From Lactarius indigo (lineage: Eukaryota > Basidiomycota > Agaricomycetes > Russulales > Russulaceae): a DNA stretch of 64,000 bases. Positions 31,291 to 41,539 of this stretch are shown piece after piece. The DNA is taken from positions 2,294,001 to 2,358,000 of the forward strand of contig JAFKAC010000004.1 of assembly GCA_025766275.1 (NCBI GenBank). The letters run 5' to 3'. The notes below the pieces were generated by a model. That model had not been told where the DNA came from. It saw only the letters and a list, made by a program, of their open reading frames with translations, and did not search any database. Made by a program: the position numbers and the translations under genes. Positions within the stretch are counted from its first letter, which is position 1. The number at the start of each line of letters is the position of its first letter.

Positions 31291-31392
31291 TTATGAACTC
31301 TTTTCCCCAATCTGTGCATGTAGCACAAAGGGATTTGCTGTTAGTTGTAAGGTAAGTTAAATAATCTTTAATGGCTTGTGCAGCTTGATCTT
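31291..31392 (-). pseudogene. Copia-2 integrase, middle piece
   Basis: The minus strand reads AIKDYLTYL and then CTDWGKEF, containing the second catalytic Asp region of Copia integrase. It is flanked by the Copia-1 TSD on one side and the solo LTR-B TSD ATCTT on the other. Confidence 0.75.
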
Positions 31393-32007
31393 TGTTGATA
31401 AGTGACCCTTGTGCACTTAGCAGCTCATACAGACCAGACTTGCAGCATGGATTGCTTTAGATTAGATATACAGGACTTGTAGATTAGATATTGATCTGTA
31501 CAATCTTGGACACCTTGTATTTACTTATCTATGACATCACTGTACCATGACATCATGCAGGCTCCTCTGGACCTGTCATTGTACTACGCCTTTGTTCTCT
31601 CTTTAGTTCTATCCTTATTGTGATGTCATTATGATATCATTTCAGTCTGGACTTTCTTTTGTTTTATGCTCCTTGTTCTCCATCTGTACATTCCTTTTGT
31701 CCACATGTAGAACAATGTCTCTTGTACTATGTGACCCTATGTTACATCCCTTATAGTAGTGTCACTCCTGTAAATAGTATAAGTAGTGTACCATGTACAC
31801 TCCTGGTCCACATCAGTTCTCACTGCTTGTGTGCCAGGTATGCCCTCTATCTTCTAATGTATTAACATCAGTTCTTACTGCTTGTGTGCCAGACTCTCTT
31901 GCTTCTTTGCAATATCCCTGTACACCTCTGCTTCCAGCCCACCCACATATCTCACCACAGTCTCCTCTTATTACTGTGAGTATGTTACCCATGTGTGCTG
32001 TTCATCA
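31393..32007 (+). repeat. Solo LTR-B copy 6
   Basis: 615 bp, plus orientation, TGTTGATAAG to GTTCATCA, perfect TSD ATCTT (31388-31392 and 32008-32012), two CATCAGTTC units. It splits the Copia-2 integrase. Confidence 0.93.
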
Positions 32008-32012
32008 ATCTT

Positions 32013-33830
32013 TTCCTTTTAGAAAGTGCACCATAATATATCAGCTTGCATTGTTGACGAACAGGAGAAAATATTGGTGTCCATTTATGGACATCATTTC
32101 ATATTTCCCCCATGAATCCATATGTGTAAGTTTGCCTGGCATTGTAGGCTGTGCTGACCTCTTGTTATAGGTTTCTTCAGCCATTTTGGCCTCTGTACAT
32201 GCAATGCAACCTGATTTAGGGGATTGCAAATTGACACAGAAACCTTCTATGAGATGTGTGTCATATAATTTTTGTAGTCTGCTGTAGCTGACATGTCTGA
32301 ATCTCTGATGCCAGGTATCCCAGCTAGGAGGTTCTTTTGTCACAGCAAATGTGACATCTATCTTTGCTTCATGTGTTCTTGAGGGAACTTGTACCTCCAT
32401 TTTATACAAATTGTTGTCCATCATATGTCCACATGCAGCTTGTTTTCCTGTTTTTGTCACCAATATGATGTCTTCACCCTCCAATCAGGAGGAGCTGCCA
32501 GCACGCATCCAGCATCTCAAAGAAATCAAATTATTCTTGTTTGAAGGAATGTGGAGGACATCCTTTAATTGCAAATGATATTTGTGGTTGCCCTGGTGGG
32601 CTTCAAGTTCCACCACACCTCATCCTTCAATGGAGACTCTGGTGCCACTGAGGCCTGCTACTGTAGATCTGTGAAGAGGCTCATATTAAACAAATGCTGC
32701 ATGGCTATTTGTGATGTGTGAGGTCATTCCACTATTGGTGAGCCAGCCATAATAGATAAGTGAATCATTGATTGCTGTAGCATCACTTGAATTGTAGTCT
32801 TTAAAGTTATAAAACTCACCAAAATATTTATCCTCCTTTTGTTCTTGAACAGAGAAGGTAACATTTTCTTCATACATTGTATGAACTTCTTCTACCTTTG
32901 CCATTGACTGCCCTTGTGTTTTTCCATTGCCTTCACCATCTCCTATTTTCCCTTGCTTTCAACATTTATCCAACAGATGCAAGAATCTGCTGCAATGGCT
33001 GCATTTTGTCTTGCCAAGGAACCAGCGATTTGGGGCATTGTGATTGTCTCTTCTGCAGTGGTTGTGGTGTTTATTTTTCCTTTTCCCATGTCAGCTGGAT
33101 GCACCATTAGCACTCCCTGTCCATGTTCTGTGGGGATTGGTTAACTGCTGCATTAGAGGAAGTTTGGTTCTGACAGCTTGATTCATGATTCCAGCAGTTG
33201 CATTTCATAATTGTCATCATGAATACTCTTCTTTGAGTATACCAATAAATTTTTGCAAGCTCACTAGTTTCTTTATATCTGTCAGTATTTCACCAAATTT
33301 GCCTCCTGTGTATGGCTCAGTAAATATATCCCACAAATGTGGGAGAGTGTATGCAATGAGGACGTTGAAGTACTGATCACTTATTGGTATGCATCCACTA
33401 CACACCTGTATGAGACACTCCCATTGAGACTTCATGCAATTGAGGAGCTCTATGACATTGGTATTTTTGTCAGAAACAATATGATTCATGTCGTATAGGA
33501 TCTGAAAATATGTATTCAGCCCTTTTGTTTGATGCACAGCCTTGAGACTTGTCCAAATTTCTCATGCTGTCATGCCACATTGTGTGTTGTTAATCTGCAA
33601 CTCTGTGATATTATTTGTAATGAGGATTTGGGCATAGCTATCATTATCATCCCAAATCTCTGCATTCTGATGATCAGACAGGTGTGGCAGTGATCCATCT
33701 GCATACTCCAGTACATGGCAGTACCAAAGCATCATCCACATCCTGCTGTGCCATGTAGCCCAATTTTCATCAGTTAGTGACTCTATCATGTGGGTCACAG
33801 TGGAATTGGGAGGTTTCACCCATGTGAGGA
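32013..33830 (-). pseudogene. Copia-2 Gag, protease and integrase start
   Basis: Minus strand, right to left: UBN2-type Gag 33217-33819 (MIESLTDENWATWHSRM), with a stop near 33560; a CCHC knuckle CSHCSRFLHLLDKC near 32960-33005; protease remnant near 32700 with LTNSGMTSHI, where the usual catalytic Asp has become Asn; GAG-pre-integrase and integrase start 32041-32484 (WHQRFRHVSY, CIACTEAKM, HMDSWGKYE). RT and RNase H are absent, lost at the LTR-B junction at 24210. Confidence 0.82.
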
Positions 33831-33992
33831 TGATTCCTTCCTTATCAGATGACTGGTTTTGCTTGCTCTGTGGTCATATTCTGCATTTGTATGGTGGCAT
33901 CTTCAGGGAATTTTGTTTTCACACAGAAATGGAAAAATATTATTGTTTTTTGCTAGTAACATATCCTGGCCTGAGTTATTAAGCTATGGGGC
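33831..33992 (-). other. Copia-2 leader region
   Basis: Sequence between Gag and PBS. Codons upstream of the Gag match carry a stop, so the start codon is uncertain. I see nothing else in it. Confidence 0.4.
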
Positions 33993-34006
33993 CAGGGCCC
34001 ATAACC
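33993..34006 (-). other. Copia-2 half-tRNA initiator-Met PBS
   Basis: GGTTATGGGCCCTG on the minus strand, adjoining the LTR end at 34007. Same sequence as in Copia-1. Confidence 0.7.
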
Positions 34007-34037
34007 TATAGAGATTTATTGTATATGATAAATCCCC
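34007..34037 (-). repeat. Copia-2 5' LTR, 3' end piece
   Basis: Short LTR end whose terminal CA has become TA. It ends in TCCCC, the target site of LTR-X, and the rest of the LTR is at 38559-38780. The rejoined LTR would be about 250 bp. Confidence 0.65.
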
Positions 34038-34311
34038 TGTTATGTCCAAGCATGGTTCAGACTATTTTATTTCTTCTTTCTCTTTTCTTGTTTGCCTTGT
34101 GACCTAGTCTTGTGATTGGGCTGTGCCATGTGATGGCATGTGACTGTACTATACAGCAGAGTCATTGTGACTCTTTTCTATTTTTGTTCTTGGACCCATG
34201 GTCATCTCAGAGATGACTCGCATGTCCTTCTCTTTGACTCATATGGAGGGGCTAGCCCTATGCTAGTCCTATTTTAGGACTTGTTCACTGATTGTGCAGT
34301 CCTATGACATA
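34038..34311 (+). repeat. Solo LTR-X, left segment
   Basis: Starts TGTTATGTCC after TSD TCCCC (34033-34037). It is interrupted at a TA dinucleotide by the DNA transposon, and continues at 38178-38558. Confidence 0.8.
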
Positions 34312-34351
34312 AGGTAGCAGTCACCAGGAACCATCCCCCCTTATGTCAGCA
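34312..34351 (+). repeat. Left TIR of the Tc1/mariner-type transposon
   Basis: 40 bp, perfect inverted match to 38138-38177, ending inside at ...TATGTCAGCA. Confidence 0.95.
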
Positions 34352-34737
34352 TGTAACCCTAGGGTTTGTATTATGTAATTGTAACAAATCTTGAGGTTCA
34401 GCAACCAAAACGAAGTACAGGAGAGGAATCTTGTTAAAGCAAAGGAGGGACCATGAAGAATTATGAGAGTGCTACAGAGGCCTTTATTTCCTTAATCATG
34501 TCTGATGTAAGGGTGCGATGCCCATGATACTTTCTGTTAGCCCACACTGCCTGTGCACCTGTTAAACCCTCTCCATATGCATGGATGAACCATGCAGAGC
34601 AATTAGCATAACTGTATATCCAGTAAGGAACACTAAATTAGAGCAAGGAAGATCTGTGCTCACTGCCTGATTTGGTTAAGGGGAACACTATCAAGACACT
34701 CCTGCACCTTTTGTTCCATCTCACAAATAGTTGCATT

Positions 34738-37700
34738 TCAACCAGCAACATGAAATTGAAGTTTTGCAGTGCCCCAATACTGTTCAATAAAATTTAATTC
34801 ACAGTGATATTTGGGGTAGAAATCACAGATGTGGCCACACCTTTGACTGAGCTCTTCAAGCTGTGACTTCTGAGAAACAAAGTCAGGCTGGTTGAAGAGA
34901 AGATGCTGGCAGCAGCAATCAGTCTTTCCACCAAGGCATTTGAAGCCTGGGCACTCAGCAAGCAAACCAGCCTCTGGCCAAAGACCACACTCCTGTATGA
35001 TCTGCTCCATCCCTTTAAACCATCCTAGCATGGTGGGGTGGTTATCAGGGAAGTAAAATGACTGTGATTCTTTAGTTTGAAGGTTGATAATGCCATGGCG
35101 CATCCTTGGGGCATCCTTAAAGGGTGTCCAGCCTTCCTTGGGATCTGTGAGGCAAATAATCAGCATACAGCCTGAGGAAAATAAAACCAGGACTGAAGAA
35201 TACTTTTAGGCATCTTTCTTGCTGATAGGGCATCAGGAGCTCACTTCTGGTGTGAAGGGGCATTGTCAAAGAGAAAAAGACCTTGTGCCATTCCCTTTGT
35301 CTTGCCCTCAAAGATGTCAATTGCCCCTTCAACCTGCTCCAGTAGGTTATCTGCACTAACGTATCCATCATGGTTAAGGCCAGCTTTGAAAAAGATTCTT
35401 GCTTCTCTGCTCAAAAGAATGGTTAGTGTGTGTAGGCCTTATGAATGGAAATTGAACAGACTGAGGCCTTTCTTCATCTGGGCCATCATCTGGGCCATCA
35501 TCATGCAAGTGACCCTGCTCAGAAGTCAGAAATTTGGAAACCATAATTGATTGGCCATCCCCTTTCTGATGTGGGGTGGGCTTATTGCTCTTGTGAGTCC
35601 AGTGAGTCTTTCAGAGGTTATTCTGGAAAAAAGTGAATTCATCATGGGTGACAAGGATCAAGCAAAATCGGCCGCTGGCACCAGGCACATGCCACACAGG
35701 AAAGCCACTTGGCAGTGGCAGCAGATTGCCATTGTTGTCCCACAAATGGAAGCACTTCTTGTATTCCGTCCACCTTCTGACAAATGCCTCTTGGTACATG
35801 ACAACATCTGAATGCTTGTGGCCATCCAGATACATCCCATTTTTGGTGGGACCAAAGCACCAGTTTAGTTTCAGCAGCCATCAACATGCTGTGCTCTCAG
35901 AAATCATTGGCTTAGTAATCCCAGAGTGTGAGAATCTCTCTTGGACCTCCTCACTGGCAACAACATCAACAATATTGGATGCTGTGATGTAGTGGCCTTT
36001 TGTGTGGGCCATTATCTGGAGCTGGATGAACTGTGAGGTGTCTTCATCATCAAGAACTGTCTGGTGGGAATGGTGATACTGGAGCTGTGGGATGTCCCCA
36101 CTGTGGACAAACTTGAGGATCCACTGTCTCAGCATTTGTGTGTGATTTATGCCCTTCCCCTCAATTTTCAAAACAATTTCTGATGCTCTTCCCCAGGTGT
36201 ATTGAAGGGCTGGGTCTAGATAGAGGTTCAGTACTCCAACCATCCCAGTGAGATGTGTGCGAAGCAAGGCACCAAAATCTGTGCTTTTGCTCATGACCAA
36301 GAGGGGTGCACAAGCTTTCTAGAGGCTTTCCCTGTCATCCCAAATGTTGAGGGCTCAGTCAGTACAGGTCAATGGGCCCAGATCCCTGGGAATGTGCCTG
36401 CGATGAATCTCATTGAGTGCTGCATCCAAGGTGTGTTGAATATCCCCTAGCCCCAGATCGAGTTCCCCACCATCTTCATTGCTACTATTCCCATGATCAC
36501 CACCATCATTGTTGTTGGAAACCCAGTCTGAAGCCCCCTGAGAGGTGACCTCATATGAGTTATGTGTGTCATCTTCATCTTCATCCACATCCAAGTCAGA
36601 GTGTTCTGAATGCGCAGTAAGGGTTTGTTTGGGACCAGGTACATCCCATTCTCCTCCTCCATCTGTTTCGTATTCATTTTGTACATAGTTGTCCAAACGT
36701 GGCACATTTTCATTGGCACTTTCCTCCTTGGCACTGTTGCTTTGTGTGCAACCAGGAAGGAATCTCCTGAGCCTCTCACTGCCCTTGGAACTCCCCTCCT
36801 CCTCTTCTTCTGTGTATTCATGTCATATGAATGCAACTCAGCCAGGTCCATGAACACCAGCAGTGCCACTCGACATCCCATCCAGGTTGGCCCTCCCACT
36901 TTGTGTGGAATGGATGACTGCTTTATTTCTGCCCTCTCTGGGGCCCTCCACTTCCATATTGCTCTCCTCCTCTTCTTTGGCGTGTTCATGTCGTGTGGGT
37001 GCAACGGGGACAGGCCCCTTAACATCACCAGTGACATTGCTCCCCTCATCAGTATCACCACCTCAATATCACGCACAATCAACTGGACCTGGTAAGACAA
37101 TGATTTTATCATTGTCTCCCTTGTCTTCTTCATTGACCATGGGCCCTCCAGATGTTGACCAATTGGCAATCATCAGTGTATCAGATGGGCCTGGCTCACC
37201 CCAGTGAGTCAGTGACTTTCGCATTCTTGCTCACACTCATGCTTGCATTTGCATTCCTCACACTCCCTCTCCTTCAATTCCATGAAGGCCCTAATGTCTA
37301 GGAACCCCTCCAAGGCCAGCACTTTGTGAGCCTTCTCACAGTGGTAAAGCATCATCCTTGAGTTCCCCCAGTAGGTTTTTGGTGTCTTGCACTTCTGTAT
37401 CTTATCCTTCTCCAGTTGAACAGCAAGAGTCTGGGCCTCTTGCAGTGCGAAAGCAAACCACTGCAAGGCAGTTTGTTCAGCAAGATCATCGGACTCATTG
37501 GAACCATCAGACAGATCGTTGGGATCTTCCCCATTGCCTGGGTCCTCTAATGGGAGAGGATCACTCAACACTGGTGAGTTTTCCACTTCCATGTCTACAG
37601 GGTTATTGGAGCCCACACTTGGACAGGAGCATTTGTTCCCAGTGGTCTCTGCATCAACACCAGCTCCAGGATCAATGCTGGGTCCTGCTGCAAAGGTGTC

Positions 37701-37754
37701 GCAACATGGGGGCTCATGCTTATTTCTCTCACATATTTTCATAAGATATACCAT
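34738..37754 (-). pseudogene. DDE transposase (IS630/Tc1/mariner superfamily), decayed
   Basis: Minus strand. The N-terminal region 37209-37754 is acidic and then has a KTPKTYWGNSRMM block resembling the start of the DNA-binding region. 35881-36300 is the helical region before the catalytic core. The core carries THDEFTFFQNN near 35620-35650 (first Asp), LFDNAP near 35260 (second Asp) and YPKYHCELNFIEQYWG near 34770-34815 (catalytic Glu in NFIE). The product would cut and paste the element at TA. Several frameshifts and stops break it, for example right after the second Asp block. Introns may account for some breaks in the N-terminal half. Confidence 0.85.
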
Positions 37755-38137
37755 GCAGCATGTTATTCAAGTGCTTTTGCCGTGCAATTGCAAGAGTTTG
37801 TGCATGGGCCTTTTGGCCTTGCATTTTTCAGCCCATAGCTGGGATCTGAGGCCTGAGGACATGAATCCTCATTCTCATTGGTAGATCATATGTCATGTGA
37901 TTGATTATATAATGTAACAAAATTGCAAGCTGTTTTGATGAAAAGTGCAGAAAGGTGAGAAAATGTGTTTTTGCAAAAAAGGAGGATGCATGATAAAATC
38001 TTGGTCAAATCTCAATACTTAAAAAAAAAAATTGTACATGTTGTAGCTACAGATGTACACTTCAATCCTTACAGTATAAATTGTTGTATTTTGATGATGT
38101 GGGAGACAAATTCAGATGGCAAGAAAAGGTGAGTGGC

Positions 38138-38177
38138 TGCTGACATAAGGGGGGATGGTTCCTGGTGACTGCTACCT
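38138..38177 (-). repeat. Right TIR of the Tc1/mariner-type transposon
   Basis: Exact inverted copy of 34312-34351, followed by TA. Confidence 0.95.
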
Positions 38178-38558
38178 TAGGCTGCTCATGACTCATTACT
38201 ATACTGACTCAGTGCACAGCACAATGACTTGTGCTGCCTATTGTTCTCTACTTATGGTATTGGGACTTGGTATTGTTCTCGTTTACTATAAGTACTAAGA
38301 TGTCTGTGGGCTGTAGGCCTCAGACTTGTCTTCTTGTATCTTATGGTACTAAGGTGAACAAGGCCGGTTTGCGATTCCTTTTGTCTCATCAGTAGCTATC
38401 TGAGTTCTCTTCAAACTCAGTACTCTCTATTGCAATCTCTAGGAACCCTTCAAGAACTCTAAGTCAACAGACCAACTTAGACAACAAGACAACTCTGTGT
38501 TTTGTCAACCTAGCAGCATTTGCTCAAGTCAAGCAAATGTCCCTACTGTGATGTAACA
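38178..38558 (+). repeat. Solo LTR-X, right segment
   Basis: Ends GATGTAACA with TSD TCCCC at 38559-38563. A TATAAGTA box lies at 38287, and AGACTTGTCTT sits about 34 nt downstream, predicting AAGACAAGTCT as the PBS of the parent element. Confidence 0.8.
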
Positions 38559-38780
38559 TCCCCAGAGGGAATGAGCAAGTGTGAACATAGTAAGATAGGG
38601 ATTTTTTTTCCCCCTATTCACTTTGTGTGATGTATACATTACATGTTGTGTAATCTACTGCATGTGAGGTCACAGACACAGAGTTGGCCATATATCTAGC
38701 TCCACTGGGTGGTACCAACTGATCACCTTCTCTACAAGTCCATATTGAGCTGCTTAGTGCACAAGGGTCACTTATCAACA
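38559..38780 (-). repeat. Copia-2 5' LTR, main piece
   Basis: Minus orientation. Its outer end TGTTGATAAGTGACCC is shared with LTR-B for about 40 bp, after which the sequence differs, so Copia-2 has a related but distinct, shorter LTR. A (T)8(C)5 tract is internal. Confidence 0.65.
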
Positions 38781-38851
38781 CTATGTTTGCTGTTCATCAG
38801 ATTATAGGCCCTGGTGCCCTAGCCACTCCACCAATGTACAATGCAACTTGT
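38781..38851 (+). mobile_element. LTR-B end with Copia PBS and leader (fragment)
   Basis: GCTGTTCATCA (38789-38799) is an LTR-B end. It is followed by GATTATAGGCCCTG (38800-38813), a G-to-A decayed half-tRNA PBS, then the leader GTGCCCTAGCCACTCC that also adjoins LTR-B copy 2. Confidence 0.65.
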
Positions 38852-39413
38852 TGTTGATAAGTGACCCTTGCACACTTAGCAGCTCATGTGGACCAGACTT
38901 GCAGCATGGGCTGCTTTAGATTAGATATACAGGACTTGTAGATTAGATATTGATCTGTACAATCTCAGATACCTTGTATTTACTTATCTATGACATCACT
39001 GTACCATGACATCATGTGGACTCCTCTGGACCTGTCATTGTACTATGCCTTTGTTCTCTCTTTAGTTCTATCCTTATTGTGATGTCATTATGATCTCATC
39101 TTTGTCTGGACTTTCTTTGTTCTGCACTCCTTGTTCTCCATTTGTATATTCCTTTTGTCCCACATGTAGAACAATGTCCCTTATACTCTGTGACCCTATG
39201 TTACTTCCCTTGTACTAGTGTCACTCCTGTAAAAAGTATAAGTAGTGTAGCTTGTATGCTCCTCATCCACATCAGTTTCCTCACTGCTGTGTGCCAGATT
39301 ACTCTCTACTTCACTTGCTTGACATTCCCCTCTGCTGCTTACCAGCTGCTATCAGTATCTCACCACAGACTCTTTGCCTCTGTGAGTATTGGATATGTCT
39401 ATGCTGTTCATCA
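38852..39413 (+). repeat. Solo LTR-B copy 7
   Basis: 562 bp, plus orientation, perfect TSD CTTGT (38847-38851 and 39414-39418), one CATCAGTTT unit. Confidence 0.93.
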
Positions 39414-39418
39414 CTTGT

Positions 39419-39476
39419 GGTGTCTCATCTTCCTTCTCAGATGCAATCAGAACAATACAGCACACATCACATGTCT
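39419..39476. other. Unidentified sequence, piece 1 of an interrupted block
   Basis: Short stretch that continues at 47257, 47928 and 48693 when the young insertions are removed. It may be Copia leader or an old gene fragment. I do not recognise it. Confidence 0.3.
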
Positions 39477-40015
39477 TGTAACGCCACTACAGGGGCGTTG
39501 AATGCGACCTGCACTAAGTCAGTTAAACGATTGGTAGTCGAAGCTCAAAGGCTCGACTTCAGCAGTGATGATGCACAAGAGTCACAAGGACGCACGTCAC
39601 TTGGACTGTAGAGGAGGGCTAAGACTCGAAGATCTAGCTGGAGCGAGGGTCGGGGGGTTCGCGAGACTGCGCGTGAACGAGTGTAGTATTACACAAGAAG
39701 TTCAGTCTACCGTACAAGCTAGGTAGTACTAGGTTTAAATACGCCGAGTCTACAGAGTGGGCGCAAAGCCGATCCTTATCAGAGAACAAAGGTAAGGCAT
39801 AATCGGGAACAAGGGGAGAATCACGCGGGTCCGTGCGTGAGTGAGAAGTGAACGGAAACTAGCACATGTTGAGCTTTATCAAAAGATGACAGCGATAAGC
39901 AAAGCGCGTGATAGGAACCGGGTAATCGTATAGTCCGCGTGGTCGTACAGGGCTCGTAGTATGAATGATAAGGAATAAGTGGAGGTAAGAAAGAAGGAGT
40001 CCGAAAATCGTAACA
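39477..40015 (-). repeat. Gypsy-2 3' LTR
   Basis: 539 bp. The purine tract GGGGGGTAA (minus strand, 40016-40024) adjoins it. Confidence 0.96.
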
Positions 40016-40049
40016 TTACCCCCCGTCTAGACCTGAAGACGCCTCGGCT

Positions 40050-41498
40050 TCAAGACTCTGGGTCGATAAGATCATAGATGTCCGCATCTAGATCGTTCTC
40101 CGGCCAAGGAGAAATGTCAAGTCGACAGTAATGCGTTTTAAGGAATAGGAAAGGGCCGCGTTTGCCACACTTACGACACATCTCGTACTGTGGGCAACGG
40201 ATTTCGTCGTGGTTAGCGTTCGTTTGGAAGCATCATCCACACCATCTTCCTTGAGTTTGGGCCGCAACGGTCGGTGGTTCGGGAACGGTGAAAGACGTGG
40301 AGGCTTCTGCTGTGATCGCGTGTCGTATCCGTTCATCGGCTTGGGAGGTCGTGATCACTTCTTCGACCATACCAGCCCGTCGAAAGATGCACCGATAAGA
40401 TTGGTGCTCTTGACTTTGACAGTGGCGACAGGCTGGTCGCGGCCTAGTAGGGCAGTCGCGTACGAGGTGATGGGGGCTGTTGCAATGGTAGCAACGTCGG
40501 CGGTGAGGTTTGTCGGCAAGGCGGGGAAACTCCAGCGGTCCTCCGCGTCGTGGGGAAAACGGGATGGCATATCGTGAGTGGCGCAGTGGGGCCGGTAGAG
40601 CTGTCATCCGGGCATATTCGTTGCCGATAGTGGCCAATGCCCCCGCGTACTGAAGCCGTCTCTTGGTGCTGGCTAGCATCAGGTCCACGGTGAGGCGCTC
40701 TGATCGTAACTTCCGCGCCTCGTCTTCTAACTTCTCGCTCTTTTCGTCGATTTCTTTGAGTGCAAGGAGTCCCGTCCGCAGTCTAGTGACCTCGGCGGTG
40801 AGTCGCGGCGAATTAAGCTCAATGAGGGTTTCGTCTAAAGCGCAAGCACGGATGTCGTTGGGGTCGAAGAATTGGAGTTGTTCAGCGGTGAAGGGGGGAG
40901 CGGAGACATTAGGCCTTAGCGACGAGAGATAGACCGATTCCCCGTAGTGCGGTTGCCCCGCGCCCATTGTTCCTACTACCTCGGTGAATCCCTTGCGATA
41001 GTAGATATACTTCGCTGGGTTGGATCCACCGTCTGGTAGTGGGATTTGCAATGGGTAGTACTTGGGGGTTCCTAGGGTGTTCGGGAAGAATGGGGCACCA
41101 GGGTCGTCTGTGTCGTTAGGGGGGGAATCAGGTCTGTCGTAATCAATGGGGGTGTGAACGCGGACTGGGGTAAAGGGCTCTAGTGGGGGTGGTGGTGTGG
41201 ATGACGGAGAGGATACGGGTGATTGTGCGTGTGTGTTGGGTGGAGGGGTGACTTGTTGCTGAGGAGGGGGCGTCGGAGAATATTGCCCTTCCTCGGGTGT
41301 TGACGGGGTAAGTTCCCCAGGTTCTCGTTCGATGGGAATGGGGTGGTTGGCGATGGTATGTTGGGGGGATGGAGGTGGTGATAGACGGGGAATGTCGGAG
41401 AGGTCGATGGTGACGATCCCTTGTTCAAGGGCGACTTCGAGTTGAGGGTTACTGAGAATATGGACGAGAGTGGTGTCGGATACTGGGGTGTCGGTCAT
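40050..41498 (-). CDS. Gypsy-2 ORF3: coiled, zinc-knuckle accessory protein
   Basis: ATG at 41498, 41 nt after the pol stop; the 421-codon frame ends at TGA 40233-40235. N-terminal third: Ser/Pro-rich disordered (residues 1-140). Middle (about 150-300): conserved block with PHYGESVY and LTAEVTRLR followed by Glu/Lys-rich heptad-like sequence. C-terminal: two CCHC knuckles, C336/C339/H344/C349 and C357/C360/H365/C370. After the TGA the same frame continues 60 codons to a second TGA at 40050-40052 and includes another Cys set, CPQYEMCRKC...HYC, resembling the C-x5-C of the other lineages. The protein is unlike env proteins: no signal peptide or membrane segment is evident. Nucleic-acid binding is inferred from the knuckles. 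A TGG TGT GGA TGA context gives no clear readthrough signal. Confidence 0.8.
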
Positions 41499-41539
41499 TG
41501 TGGGGTTGAGGAGTATGGGGATGTGATTGAGGGTGTCTT

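Larger units (their letters stand above)
34312..38177 (-). mobile_element. Tc1/mariner-type DNA transposon with perfect 40-bp TIRs
   Basis: The terminal inverted repeats 34312-34351 and 38138-38177 are identical over 40 bp (AGGTAGCAGTCACCAGGAAC...). The TA dinucleotide is duplicated (34310-34311 and 38178-38179). The element carries one decayed DDE transposase gene on the minus strand. It inserted into solo LTR-X. The stretches 34352-34737 and 37755-38137 hold no gene that I can see. Confidence 0.93.

Noticed and set aside
31793..32170. Recurring small ORFs starting MYxPGPHQFS at many places
   Set aside because: They all lie at the same position of LTR-B copies; they recur because the LTR recurs, and the frames differ downstream.
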